Assembly: GCA_015680685.1 (NCBI GenBank)
Contig: MNCI01021000.1
Location: 186,887 to 250,886, forward strand
Direction: 5' to 3'
Origin: Gnetum montanum
Lineage: Eukaryota; Streptophyta; Gnetopsida; Gnetales; Gnetaceae
DNA length: 64,000 nucleotides
This document shows positions 48,960-59,809 of this stretch, one piece after another. The translations under genes and the position numbers were made by a program. Numbering within the stretch: the first letter of the stretch is position 1; each line of letters begins with the position of its first letter. The notes below the pieces were generated by a model that did no database searches, was not told the DNA's origin, and saw nothing but the letters and a program-made list of their open reading frames with translations.

Positions 48960-50150
48960 AATGTGGGTGTCCATTAGGTGAGGTGGTATTTACAATTATC
49001 AATCTTGCTTCTAGGAAGGGTTTAATTTTTTAGATATTGACCAACTATTTTTTATTTGGGCTATCAAGTTTGTAAATTATCATGGCCCCAAAGGAAAAGG
49101 TTTGATCAATTATATAAGGTTCCTCCCATAATGTTTGAATTTTTTCCTTTTGAGGTACATGTGTGGGGTTCCAACAGAGGACCTTATCTCCTAGTTGAAA
49201 CCTTACTTTCCTAATCCTAAGGTCATGGCATTACTTACTGAATTGCTTGTTAACCTCATTCAAAGATAAGGCCACTAAGTGATTTCATTTAGCACGTTCA
49301 AATCGATCAATCTCTCCTTTTGTGCTCAACTTCGGTCAAGGTTTAGTTCATAGGTTGTTGAGAGTGTATAGAGCTTAGATTGAATTGGGAACGTTGGAAT
49401 TTTTCTGTACACTAACTCATAGGGAGAATATCTAATAGAAAGTTTCCAAGTTGATTGTCAAACCTAGCTAGCATCATTAAGTTTTGTGCTCCAATATTTC
49501 TTATATTTGCTAATGGTTCATGTTAATATTTTTGTAATGTTATGGTTGGTTACCTCTACTTGACCATTGGCTTGGGGGTGGTAACGTGTTGTTAATTTAT
49601 GTTCTACCCCCAAGCATTGCATTAATTTTCTAAATGTGGCACTTGTGAAATGAGTTCCATTATTAGAAATTACTGAAAGTGGCACCCCAAACCTATTGAC
49701 GATAGGTTGTTGTATAAATTTGATGGTAGTGGATGATGTGAAATCTGTAACAACTACTGCTTCAACCCATTTTGTGCAATAGTCAATTGCTACTCTAATA
49801 TATGATTTCTTGTTAGAAATGGATGTGATGGGACCCATGAAGTCAATGCCCCATATGTTGAAAGGTTTTAGTGGTTGAATCCACTATTGAGGACCTTCCA
49901 TACAAGCAATCATCCCCCCGTCACATGGACAACATTCACAAGAGTTGATAAACTAGTGGGAATCCCTAAAGAATGTGGGCCAAGAGTACCCTACCATCAA
50001 CATTTTTATGATTGTGCATTTCCCTACATAATGGCCTTTGCAAGGTCCTTCATGAGCATCTTGGAGAATGCATAATTGATCTTCATCAAGAACACACCAA
50101 TGGATTAGGCCATTGGCACACACTTTGTAAAGGTGTTCATTAATTTCCAT
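48960..50150 (-). pseudogene. Integrase of Athila-like copy 2
   Basis: Read right to left: the zinc-binding N-terminal region (LIHWCVLDEDQLCILQDAHE, then CKGHYVGKCTIIKMLMVGYS, 50100-49990), the catalytic core (WGIDFMGPITS near 49850; AIDYCTKWVEAVVV near 49780; LSVISNNGTHFTSATF near 49665; HPQANGQVEVTNHNITKIL near 49545), and the C-terminal domain (RKVRFQLGDKVLCWNPTHVP near 49200; IIYKLDSPNK near 49065). The core is open for 106 codons (49518-49838). The first catalytic Asp and the Glu remain, but the second Asp (family SDNGTHF) is Asn. Intact integrase would insert cDNA copies into the genome. Confidence 0.85.
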
Positions 50151-50439
50151 GAAGTATTTGGCCTAATGAAAATTGTTCTGCTCTTTCCTAAAATCCAATT
50201 CTTGTGGCATCTCTTGAGTGAGAAGATATGTGAGGATGCCATTATACCATATTACTTTTTAAGGCATGTGTTCATTTATTACTTCAATAAAGAGGAGTTC
50301 ATCTAGAAATTTATTAGAGAGTGGGCTCTCCTCCTCTTTGTTATCTCATCTTTAGTGAGAAAGATGGTTAGGAATCACATCTCGGTCCCTTTTCAATCTA
50401 CCATAGTAATATTGAATTCCTACAGTATCACAAGCCGTT

Positions 50440-50834
50440 GTATAATGTGAGGGCTCACCATTGGCTTATTCATAAAGAAGCAAATTGTATTATGGTCTAT
50501 ATGTACAAATATTTTGTAACCTAGAAAATTATGTTGACCATTTATTCACCACTTTCAACAACTTTTCTCTTTATTCAAGAGCAAGCTTGGCATTAATGAT
50601 GACTAGTTTCCCATTCTTTAAAAATGCATACTCCATTCCAATTGGTAAATTTTTTAGTTCTAAGGGCTCTTGCTTGAAATGATCAGGGATCTCCAACTCT
50701 CCCCAATTGTTATCATCATCTTGATTAGATAGTTGGGAATGGATTTGTTCAATTTTGTCCATGCCTTTATATGCACAAGTTAAACTCTCATTTGATTCCA
50801 TGCATATTGTGTTGCTATTTGAATCAACTATCAA
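50440..50834 (-). pseudogene. Pre-RT linker joined to RNase H end; reverse transcriptase deleted
   Basis: The open frame 50571-50834 contains PLELKNLPIGMEYAFLKNGK, the linker that in Athila/Tat elements precedes RT. Immediately after it the strand reads GQHNFLGYKIFVHIDHNTI (50545-50490), the end of RNase H. All of RT and most of RNase H (over 1.5 kb in relatives) are absent. Confidence 0.75.
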
Positions 50835-51039
50835 CCACTGGGTGCCTACTTGCTTTGTAGTTGTTGCATATAGACACCATTGAATATTAATTTCTTACAC
50901 ACACTGATTGCATGCCTTAATCCATGTGCTTTTGATTGAACAAATCTTTTGCACAAAATTGCATCCATTGTCACTTTATGCATTGCATGGAATATTCTTC
51001 TTTACATTTTTTCCTAACTCATTCTCCATAGATATTTCA

Positions 51040-51345
51040 AGAGATAATTCCCTTATACCCATTCATGCATCAAGCATGATTACCCAAGCCCTTTTCATGA
51101 TGATGGGGAATTCACTTTTGTAGATTTCCATCTTGATTACCAAAAAATCAATAGGATATGACCACCTGAAAACTATAGTTACAATGTCCTCGACTAATCT
51201 CAAAGGAACCATGATTGACTGATCTACTAATTCTAAATGGATGTTTCTTTTCTTAAGAGGTGGTAGGTTCCAAGCTTTGTACATATCATGGGAGATGAGG
51301 TTAACTTTGGAACTCAAGTTAAGAAGAGCCTTGCATGACTCTTAT
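51040..51345 (-). pseudogene. Aspartic protease of Athila-like copy 2
   Basis: The minus strand has LLNLSSKVNLISHDMYKAW (about 51325-51270), LVDQSIMVPLRLVEDIV (51210-51240 region) and PIIMKRAWVIMLDA, matching the family pattern L-D-L-G-A-S-V-N-L-x, the V-E-D-V strand and V-I-L-G-R-P-F. The catalytic Asp is Asn and the Gly is Ser, so no activity is expected. Retropepsin-type enzymes cut gag-pol into its parts. Confidence 0.8.
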
Positions 51346-52130
51346 CTAGAAATCTAGAGAAAGATGAGTGGACTTCCTAGATCAGATCTTTTTGTAGGAA
51401 GATTGATAGCCTTGATCTAGTCAAAATAGTATGAGTCGACATTATAATGTGAATCCTAGGCAACAATTGGCTTGAAGGATGCTCGAAGGTATTTGATGTA
51501 GAGGATGAGGGTACTAGAGATGCAAGGTGATTAGTCGGAGTAGGTTGTAAGGGCTACAGAGGATTACTAGGCTAAAAGAAAGGTCATTTCCTTGATTAAT
51601 TATCTAGATCACCTAGTTGAAAAACCGGTTGTGAGTGTACAACCCTTGTAGGCATTTCATTGCTATGGTTGTGAAGGAATTTCACCGTACATGGATGGAG
51701 TAGGAGGTAACTAAGTTGAAGATGGAGGTGTAGATGCAGAGGGATGTGAAGGATGATAAGGATAATAATATGGTTTTTCCCCTCAAGTAGATGATGAATG
51801 TGTTCGGTGGTACTCTGGAGGGTAATAGTGATGCTAGAGTGATGCATGACTTGTTGAACTTCTATGGGAGATGGGTTGCTAAACATAGTACCCATATGGA
51901 TCTAGTTACCTATAAGGGTACTACTACCTTGGTAGTTGCATTTCGCATGATTGTGGTTGGTACCACTATTGGTACTATTCATAAGGTTGTGGAGGAGTTC
52001 CACTTGGGTAGTAAGCTTGTTGTTTCTAGTGAAACTATCTTGAACTGCCTTGAGGGTAAGGTAATTATCTTGGAGCTTGCGTATGTGCTAGGTAGGGGTT
52101 CAATGCATACACTCTAGATTCTTGTAAGTG
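51346..52130 (-). pseudogene. Gln/Pro/Tyr-rich gag-protease linker
   Basis: The minus strand reads as a Pro, Tyr, Ser and Gln-rich low-complexity linker (for example SGTPPQPYE near 52010, EKPYYYPYHPSHPSAS near 51760) broken by TAG and TAA codons at positions where Gln would suit the composition. The opposite strand is open for 108 codons (51791-52117) only as an antisense image of this composition. Confidence 0.55.
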
Positions 52131-53883
52131 TGACATCATAGGGTAACATCCCTTTGGATGTTCATATTGACAAATGTCACATTTGGTTTCATCATCAAAA
52201 TTAGACACTACTACTTCCTCTACTGCAACAAATTTTCCCTTACCTCTTTGGTAGGCACATTTAGCTTCCTTTTGTCTCATATGATTATGATCACTATTTT
52301 GCTCTTTGGATTCTCCAACAATCTTCAAAGTGGTTTGAATTTTTTTATCCAAAGAGTCCCATAATTTGTGAACCTTAGTTGAAATGTTTGAAATAGATTT
52401 TTAGATAGGTAAGGTCTTTCTATTCACCTATTCATCAAGTGGCAAGTCCTCCTGATCACAAAATCGAACCTCTTATTTTCTAATGGATGGGTTCCTATTA
52501 TGTTCTTCATCACTCTCACTTTTTCATAGCTCACCTTCTTATTTTGCTACCTACTCAATTATCCTTTCGATTTGATGAGCTCTCATTTTAGACAACCTCC
52601 CTTAACCATTGTTTTTACCCTGAGATCATCTATGATGTGGTGAAGTTGTTCCCTCTAAAAGTAATCATGGATAGGGCATCTATATAAGAGTGAATAATAT
52701 TGGCCCATGGTGACATACAAGGTTCATGTGCTCTTTGTTTCTAGCCTAGGATTTGCCTCCTTAGATTAGACACTCTAGAATATGCTGATATTTTTCATTA
52801 AATAGTTTTAACATGGTACTCCACCTTTAGATAGATTCTGGTTCTAAGGATCTGTACCAACTTTTAGCTTCCTTAATGAGTGTCCATGGGAAAAGCTTGA
52901 GTTTCTGCCTCTCATTCTTGATCTTTTTTAAGGCATAGGCATCTTGAAAAGCTTGTAAATGTGTTTGAAAATTAGAATTGAATCCCCCCTCAAATCTTGG
53001 AATATTGTTCATATCTAGGCACTTGATCCAACTATCCTTGATATGCCTAGTTGGAATTCTTACTACCTCTACAATGTTAAGCATACTTCGAGTTGCTATT
53101 AAAGGTTCATTATCATCATTGTGTTGATGATACCAATGATGGTTTGGGCCACCCCTTTAATTTTGGTGGCCTTCACAGTCATTATTATTTTTTCGATCAC
53201 CTTCATCATGGTTGTTTTGACAAAGAATTTTATGAGAAGCATCATATGAAGAGGAATGTTTAGAATTAGATGAAGAGGAAGGTGAATTTCCACCACCATC
53301 ACTATGTCTATCATTACTCTTTTGTTTTTTATGATCTCCATCATTAGATCCCTTATTATTGCAATGTTCACCTAAGTTCCTACATTGGCTATCATTCTTC
53401 CTTGAACTCTGTTTATGAATAGTTAATTGCAAGGTCAAGTTCTCACCCTCACCATCATTAGTAGGGGGTGGAGATTCTTCATGTTGAGGACCTTCCAAGG
53501 AAGGATCCTCATTTTCATCTTGGTATAGTAGGAACGAGGGGTTAGTGTAATGTTTTCCCTTTGTGGGTTCATGGATTCTCTCTTGACTTTTATCCCACTT
53601 ACATTGTGTTTCAGTGGAATGATAGTTCTAAGTGTCATACAACATACTCTTTGCAAATATATGCTATGCCCAACTTCTTAATAGTTTTAATTAGCATTCA
53701 GGGCATAGATCTATCATTGGGTAAAACAACATTACCATTCATATCATGCCATGGCATTTGTTTATCTTGATGTAGGATGAAGATGAAATTCAACACAAAC
53801 GCATTTGGATGAGTGTATCGTACCTTGCATTCTTGTGGGACTGGTGGTTTAGTATCGTCATGCTTACAAGAAGAAGAAGACAT
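52131..53883 (-). pseudogene. gag of Athila-like copy 2
   Basis: Starts ATG 53883 (MSSSSCKHDDTKPPVPQE), followed by VRYTHPNAFVLNFIFILHQD. A Ser/Asn/Asp-rich hydrophilic stretch lies at 53500-53160. The Retrotrans_gag-like core is open at 52827-53084 (KCLDMNNIPRFEGGFNSNFQ, KLFPWTLIKEAKSWYRSLE) and continues to KLFNEKYQHILE. A zinc-knuckle remnant (CDICQYEHPKGCYP, about 52185-52145) ends it. The same blocks occur in copy 1. Stops and frameshifts are frequent. Confidence 0.8.
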
Positions 53884-54018
53884 CTTGTAAAATAAAATGA
53901 AATTTTTAGTGTGCTTTTATAATTTATGTATAGTGAAAATGTTATTGACTTTTAGGTTTATACAACAATATTAGTAGTATCCACTTAGACCTAAATAACA
54001 CATGTTCCACAAACAATG

Positions 54019-54035
54019 TCCCTGGCAATGATGGA
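54019..54035 (-). other. Decayed tRNA-Asp primer-binding site
   Basis: The plus strand tccctggcaatgatgga aligns with the exact site of copy 1 (tccccggcaacggcgcca). Differences are mainly C-to-T and G-to-A, plus one deletion. It sits one base from the LTR end at 54037. Confidence 0.75.
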
Positions 54036-54036
54036 A

Positions 54037-54982
54037 TGATGAACAATGAGGTATGCCTACGCCCAACCATACAAATCACAATTGTTCACACATGATTTGG
54101 TAAAATTTTCTGAACTTTATCATTTCTAGTCCACTATCCCTTTAAGAAGTGAATCTAACCTTAAAGTGAATTGTTATTCTCCCAATTACACTTATGATGT
54201 TCGTTGGTATGGTTAAGTGTAACTGAAGCATCCAATTTTTATCATTTTGTATTTTATATTGTGGGTGCTCAAAATATAGATAAAAATAAGTTTAATTAAA
54301 TAATATAAATAACTAATTAACTAATTATTTAACTAATCCTAACATAAGCATTCATTCTCACTCTCTGTACATGCGATGAACCCACGTATCCATTGTTGGA
54401 TGACCAAATGCTATGCTACTGGGTGTACCAAGCAATAACATTGCTAGGATTACCAAGTGAATATGTGTTACACTCGAAGTGGTTGTACTTATGTATTTAA
54501 TCTATCTAGTTTAATAATCTCAATAACTTAATTATTGGAAAATAATTGTGAAAGAATTGAGCATAGTTAACAAATAATTGAAAACATTAAATGAATAAAT
54601 AAAAGAGCTAATCTATTCAAAGTGCTACAAGGTTTATCAGAAAGCTCATCTTTATTGCTACACATATGATCATGCTTAGGTACAACAATGCTTGAATAAA
54701 GATCTATACACTTAATGATTTCTACTGTGGGCACTTAGAGAAAAAATTCTAACTTTTGAATGGAAAAAAATTGCAAGAGCTTTGCTATTGCTGAAATCTA
54801 GACTCTCCATAAATGTGGTAGGTAGGCATGTATCTATAGGTGACAGATAGACATTGCATTGATGAGGAATCGTCAATGCAGATCTAAATGTGTCAATAGG
54901 GCCTCGTGGGCAAGGCCTTGTCAATGTGATTGGCTATGTTGACAAGGCCTCATCAACACGGCCAACCAATGACGACTCATCA
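54037..54982 (-). repeat. 5' LTR of Athila-like copy 2 (946 bp)
   Basis: The inner end is fixed by the primer site. The outer end is fixed by agreement with the 3' LTR start at 43742. Aligns by eye with 1335-2291 (for example gctacaaggtttatc, gcttgaataaagat, caagagctttgct). Confidence 0.85.
54830..54982 (-). promoter_or_regulatory. U3 near-palindrome array of copy 2
   Basis: TATAGATA (minus, about 54831-54838) is followed upstream by imperfect palindromes: cattgatgaggaatcgtcaatg (54857-54878), fragments on ggcctcgtgggcaaggcc (54900-54920), and gttgacaaggcctcatcaac (54939-54958). Same place as the GCGATATCGC array of copy 1 but a different sequence. Confidence 0.6.
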
Positions 54983-54987
54983 ATATG

Positions 54988-55510
54988 TTTTGTTGAGAAT
55001 GACTAAGTAGGTTAGGAGGATTTTCAAGTTGTTTAAAATAGCTTAAGATGATTAGGTGATCTATGAAAATTGTAGAAGAATATTTCTCAAGTTTTTAGTT
55101 AGTAATAAGATGTTTGTTCATGTCTCTTCACTAAAGGGCTTAAGACATTTTGATTATAAGGGCAAGCATGCACCTTGTTACATTAGGTTGTTTAACTTTC
55201 TTCAACATATAGGAGAGGTTGCATATCATGTTAGTTTTTCTTCATATATTTTGAGCAAGAATTATGTGTTTCATGTCTTCATGCTACAAAAGTATGTTTG
55301 TGATGATAGTTAGGTTGTCAATTAGACTGAGGTATAGCTTCAAGCTAATGCCTTGTATGTATACCATCTCATTAGCATTATGGAATTGATGGGCATTAGT
55401 TGCGCAATGGGATTATGGTCATGATGAAGGTCTTATGAAGTCATCATGATTTCTAGGATGCTACTTAGGAGCTTGAGTATGCTTTATGTTATTCCCATCC
55501 CAATATCTTC
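54988..55510 (+). pseudogene. Chromodomain gypsy pol, right part (integrase end, chromodomain remnant)
   Basis: The outer element's frame resumes right after the nested element: RRIFKLFKIA, then YENCRRIFLKFLVSNKMFVH (open 55056-55313), SLKGLRHFDYKGKHAPCYIR, EVAYHVSFSSYILSKNYVFH, VFMLQKYVCD. These match the family's integrase tail (VFLKVSPMKG, GPFEIL, VHNVFHVSMLRKYV). Then, in broken frame, MKVL-stop-SHHDF-stop-DAT-stop-ELE (55415-55480) matches the chromodomain-like end V-K-V-L-W-R-H-H-D-F-x-x-A-T-W-E-L-E, with both Trp positions turned to stops. Confidence 0.85.
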
Positions 55511-55539
55511 TAGGAAATAGATTCTTAAGGCAAGGAGGA

Positions 55540-58354
55540 TATAGCAACCCATATTTTTAGGATCTTTGGTATGTATGACACTTTATTGAGTTTGTGTTGC
55601 TTTTGCTTGGGTGTGTATCTTGCATGTTATTACTTTGATATATTTTATGGTTATGTTCTTTATATTTTATGCTAATGAGTTTTTACATACATGTATTAAT
55701 TAATGTTCATGTGAATATTTTGGTATTTATATGTATATTTATTACCATTTAGTAGATGTGCACTAGTCCTATGATTTAGTGTGGTAGGATTTCACAATAG
55801 GTTGGTTGAGAGGAATGGTTTGCTTGATATTCCTAGAGTATATTTTATGAGCTTTTTTGATGTTATGTTAGTAGCTATTATATTTAATTTAATTATTTGT
55901 ATTTTTGACAATTTTTAGGATATTGTGAAATGATGATTTTTCTTTAGTATATGCTTTTGGTATGTGTAGAAGTTATGTGAGAATAAAAGAAGTTATGTGT
56001 GTGTCATAAGTATTCATGGAAATATTCCTTTGATTTATTGATTTTTTTAATAATTGGTGGATTTCTTCCTTTCCTTTTATTTTGTTAATCTTCTATTAAT
56101 TTTTTCCATGACTCTTTCATTTTGCACATCTTGACAATTTGGGATTGTGATGGAGAGATGCTATAGAAGATCAAAACCTATGGAGGTACTGGTGGATTTT
56201 AAATAGAATGTGCTTCCATTAGATCCATACTATTCTACTTTCTTCCCTTGTAGATTTATTTTTTTAGATTCATAGATGAATAATCTTGGCCCCTTTTTCC
56301 ATTATGTGTTTCAAGTTTTGTGTATACTACATGGGATGGGTTTTATAGATTAATTTCTAGATTTTGTGCATATGTTCTTGGGAGATGTAGGTATTTTTCT
56401 AACAATATGAGAAGAGATATTTTTTAATTTAATTTAGATTATAAATTATATACAACTATTATATTGATCTATGAAATTTCCTAATTTTCTATCTTTTTTA
56501 TTTTTTTGGCATGTAATTTTCTTTCATGGATTTAGGATTTTAAGGTGTAGAGAAATGCATTGGCAGGATAGATGTGGCTTAGTAAAATATTTTTATCTTT
56601 TAATATTTGAGTTAAGATTTGATCTATATATTTTAGAAATCCTAATGAAAATTTCTATAATTTAATAAAAATAATCACCTTAAAACTCATAGTAAATTTG
56701 CATTATGAGTCAACCATTTAGACCTATTTGAAATCATAGAGATTTTTATGATGCTAATTTTGGATGCTATATATATGGAATTATAAAACATAAAACTATA
56801 AAATTTTACATTAATATTTTTATATGTATTATTATTTAGATAAAAATTGAATAATTAGAAACATTCATTTTGATTAAATTATAATTTTGATCTAAAACTT
56901 TCATTGTATATTTTGATGAATGTTAGATTGGAAATAATTTTGGAATTAGCAAAAAATGGTATGTAATTGTATTGTTATTATTCATTCACTATTATCCATA
57001 TATTTTGTTTCTATTTTGTCTTGATTATGTAACCCTATTTCATGGCTCAATATCTATGTATGTCTAATAGATATCTCCTTAAATTTTTAACCAATACTAG
57101 GTATGGATGTTATATTTTATACGTTTCTAAAATTGGTATAAAAAACAAAGTAATGGTAGAATGATAATAATTTCATTGACTATTATGTATTTAGACTATG
57201 ATATATTTCTAGACTCAATTTTGAGATTGATAGAGGCCTTTATATATATGTTAAAATAAAAAGTTTTGTTATGTGTGATAATCATTTAGATATGATACTT
57301 TGGTATTGCTATGTATGAAGTGAGTCTTGGTAGACACTTCTAACACTGGTATTTTGGAAATGTATGAAGTGAGTCTTGGAGAGGTTTCTGATTTAGTTTG
57401 ATAATAATAAATCCATGCACATGGTAGTTTAATATTTGGGTTGGATACATTTTACTTTGAAATTTAGAAAAGTACATATGAAAAATTTTCTACACATTTG
57501 ACACTAAGTGTGATGCATGTTAGTTTCTCATTTGAAGGTTGAGGAGTGGAGTGATAATTTGTCAGAGTTAGAAATGTTTGGTTTAGATTGATATGGTTGT
57601 ATGATCTTGGTTATTGGTTAGGTTCCTTTGATAACATGTTAGAGTTGGAAAATCATGGTATTGATAATGTTTGGTGGTTGGATATTTGGTTATATACTTG
57701 AACTAATATGTTTTGCATGATAATCATTCTCATCTAGCTCTCATTAAGTCTACCCATTCTTTAGTTAGAAAGAATTCTAAGGCTTCTCACTATGTTTTCT
57801 ATTAATATCTCCTTTTAATTATAAGATAATCCAAGTTTGTGGTGATTGGAGATCTTGGATGATTTGTTGATTAAAATTTAGAATGATTTATGATGTTATA
57901 TTCTCATAGTTGAGCTTTGGCTATTTATGCATTAGATATTTTAGCATTGTGTTAAATATTATTTCTCTTTCTAGCTTTTAGATTCATGGATTTTTATAGG
58001 CTAGATTTTTGATATAATGTTGATCATATATTTATGGAGATTTAGATTTACAATTTATTTATTCATCTTGTTCATTTCATAATATTTTTATTAGATGGTC
58101 TAGTTTATTTTTTATCTAGTTAGATTCAATTTCCAACATATATGTTCATAATTTTTTCTATTTACATATTATTTCTATTTTTCTATTTAGTTTCATCTCT
58201 TTTCTTGGATCATGGATTCATGCTAAGTTCCTTTTACTTCCTCATGTTGTTTAGTTCATTCTTCATCTTGCTTTTTCCCATGGGTAGTCATTCATTAGGG
58301 GTTTTACCCAATGTAATGCTCTCTAAGTTAAGGTTTAGGAAGGAGGATGTTACA
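55540..58354 (+). repeat. 3' LTR of chromodomain gypsy element (2.8 kb)
   Basis: Starts TATAGCAACCCATATTTTTA after a purine-rich stretch (aaggcaaggagga) and ends gatgttaca. Partner of 36553-40352. It lacks the 376-bp tandem duplication. Followed by tgaac, the candidate target duplication. Confidence 0.85.
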
Positions 58355-58359
58355 TGAAC

Positions 58360-59220
58360 TTCAAATGAACTTCACTAAAATTTGGAGTTAAATTTGACAA
58401 TTATAATCCTTTAAATACGGAATCAAACCCCATATTTTTGGCTGGTTTTTTGGAGATCCAGAGTATAATTTGAGATTATAGAACATGAAGAGCATCAGCA
58501 ACAGACATCCGACTATCTTCTACATGTTTCAAAACCACCACAACTCATTTAGGTTCATGTGCTACTACTAATATAGTATTATCATTAGTCTGGTAGCATT
58601 CACATGAGTACTTTAAACTTAAAATATTCAGCATTTGTGTCATTCTTCAAAGTTAGAAATTTTTTAGCTTTAGAGTCAATGACAAGACCCTCAACTAAAA
58701 CAACATTGTTTTCAATTTAAATCAATTTTGAATAATGCCTAAGAGTTCTCCATCCATATTCACATCCTCTAGAGGTTCAATTCCATTCTTTAAATTCATA
58801 ATTTTCTTATGAACTATTTTTTTATTATTAGTGTTATCTTACTTACATTTTTTACTTCAACACTTATAGTTTGGTTCTCCTTAGGATGTGAACACCTTTT
58901 TTCTTCATAGTAAAACATTTTATTCTTTGGGAAAGGAACCAAAACCATTTTATACATATCATAGCTCTCATATTTTAATATTTTATGTTCTTTTAATTAT
59001 GTTTCATACTTTGATTTTATTTCATCACTCATAGTTGTTTCATACTTAGTTTATTGAAAAATAAACTCTTAAATTTTACTTATATATAACATTTTATCAT
59101 TCACATGTCATTTCCTAGTATGTGTATGGAAGGGTAAGTATATATTTGATTGGATATTTGTATTCCATTATGTTATTATAATTATTTTAGTAAAGGTTAT
59201 ATTAAACTGAAGATCATTTA
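58360..59220. other. Unassigned sequence between two elements
   Basis: Minus-strand runs such as VPFPKNKMFYYEEKRCSHPK (near 58930) look coding-like but are not recognised. The start of the copia 5' LTR could not be placed. Confidence 0.35.
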
Positions 59221-59727
59221 TGACCATGAGTTAGGTTCTTAACACTTTATTTATGAACATACCCTTGTGGAATTAGAAAGAATAATTTTGTAGGAACACC
59301 AACATCATGACTCATGGTCATATAATGGTAAAATACTATGAATTGTGGTCAACTTGTGGTATTAATTATGACTTATGATGATTTAGAATTATTATTCATA
59401 ACTTGTAGTTACATCATGATAAAATCTAGTAATAAGAAAAATTCATTATTACTCATGATGTAATCATGGGTTTCATCAAAATTTGACCATTACTTATGGT
59501 GATCTCATGGTAATACACCATGACTTCTAGTTTTGCTTATTTTTTAGTAATGATGATCCATTGTTAACACATGTTATAATACCATGACTCATTATTAGCT
59601 TGAGGTGTAGTCTCCATGACTCATTCTATAGCATCACTTATGGTAAATGAAATATTTCAAGAAATTCATAAATTTTGATCTCATTTCTAACCTTAATTAC
59701 TTTCAAACTTCTTTTTTAATTCTATCA
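59221..59727 (+). repeat. Probable 5' LTR (3' part) of copia element, with repeated dyad motif
   Basis: It lies directly before the primer site and ends TATCA at 59727. Within 59220-59640 a motif on catgactcatgg(t)(c/g)at and ttatgg(t)gatctcatggtaat recurs at least six times. The LTR start is not defined and no 3' partner was recognised in the window. Confidence 0.45.
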
Positions 59728-59729
59728 AT

Positions 59730-59741
59730 TGGTATTAGAGT
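59730..59741 (+). other. Primer-binding site, initiator tRNA-Met type
   Basis: TGGTATTAGAGT matches TGGTATCAGAGC except for C-to-T at two positions, two bases after a CA terminus. Confidence 0.75.
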
Positions 59742-59809
59742 GGAAAGTCTCTAGATTTGTTTCATCATGAGTGTATAAGATATTTCAAAATTCTCAATAA
59801 TTTTCAATG

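Larger units (their letters stand above)
43679..54982 (-). mobile_element. Athila-like Ty3/gypsy element, copy 2, nested
   Basis: Minus-strand element of about 11.3 kb: 5' LTR (54037-54982), decayed tRNA-Asp primer site, gag, zinc knuckle, protease, integrase, spacer, env-position ORF, polypurine tract and a 3' LTR stub. The stub begins TGATGAGTCATCATTGG on the minus strand, matching TGATGAGTCGTCATTGG at the start of the 5' LTR, which shows that both ends belong to one element. It lies inside the integrase gene of the chromodomain element. The order and size fit Athila. Reverse transcriptase is deleted, so this copy could not have moved on its own after that loss. Confidence 0.85.
36553..58354 (+). 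mobile_element. Chromodomain Ty3/gypsy element (Del/Tekay-like), nested host
   Basis: Plus-strand element with a 5' LTR (36553-40352), a degenerate initiator-tRNA primer site, protease, RT, RNase H, integrase, chromodomain remnant and a 3' LTR (55540-58354). Candidate 5-bp target duplications are ttaac (36548-36552) and tgaac (58355-58359), one mismatch. Its integrase is interrupted by a 483-bp solo-LTR-like insert and by an 11.3-kb Athila-like element on the opposite strand. Integrase coding sequence resumes on the far side of both inserts. Gag appears to be missing or unrecognisable. All frames carry many stops, so the element is long dead. Confidence 0.85.

Noticed and set aside
51791-52117. 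108-codon open frame on the plus strand
   Set aside because: It is the antisense of the Gln/Pro/Tyr-rich linker of the minus-strand Athila gag. It is open only because of that composition and resembles no family.
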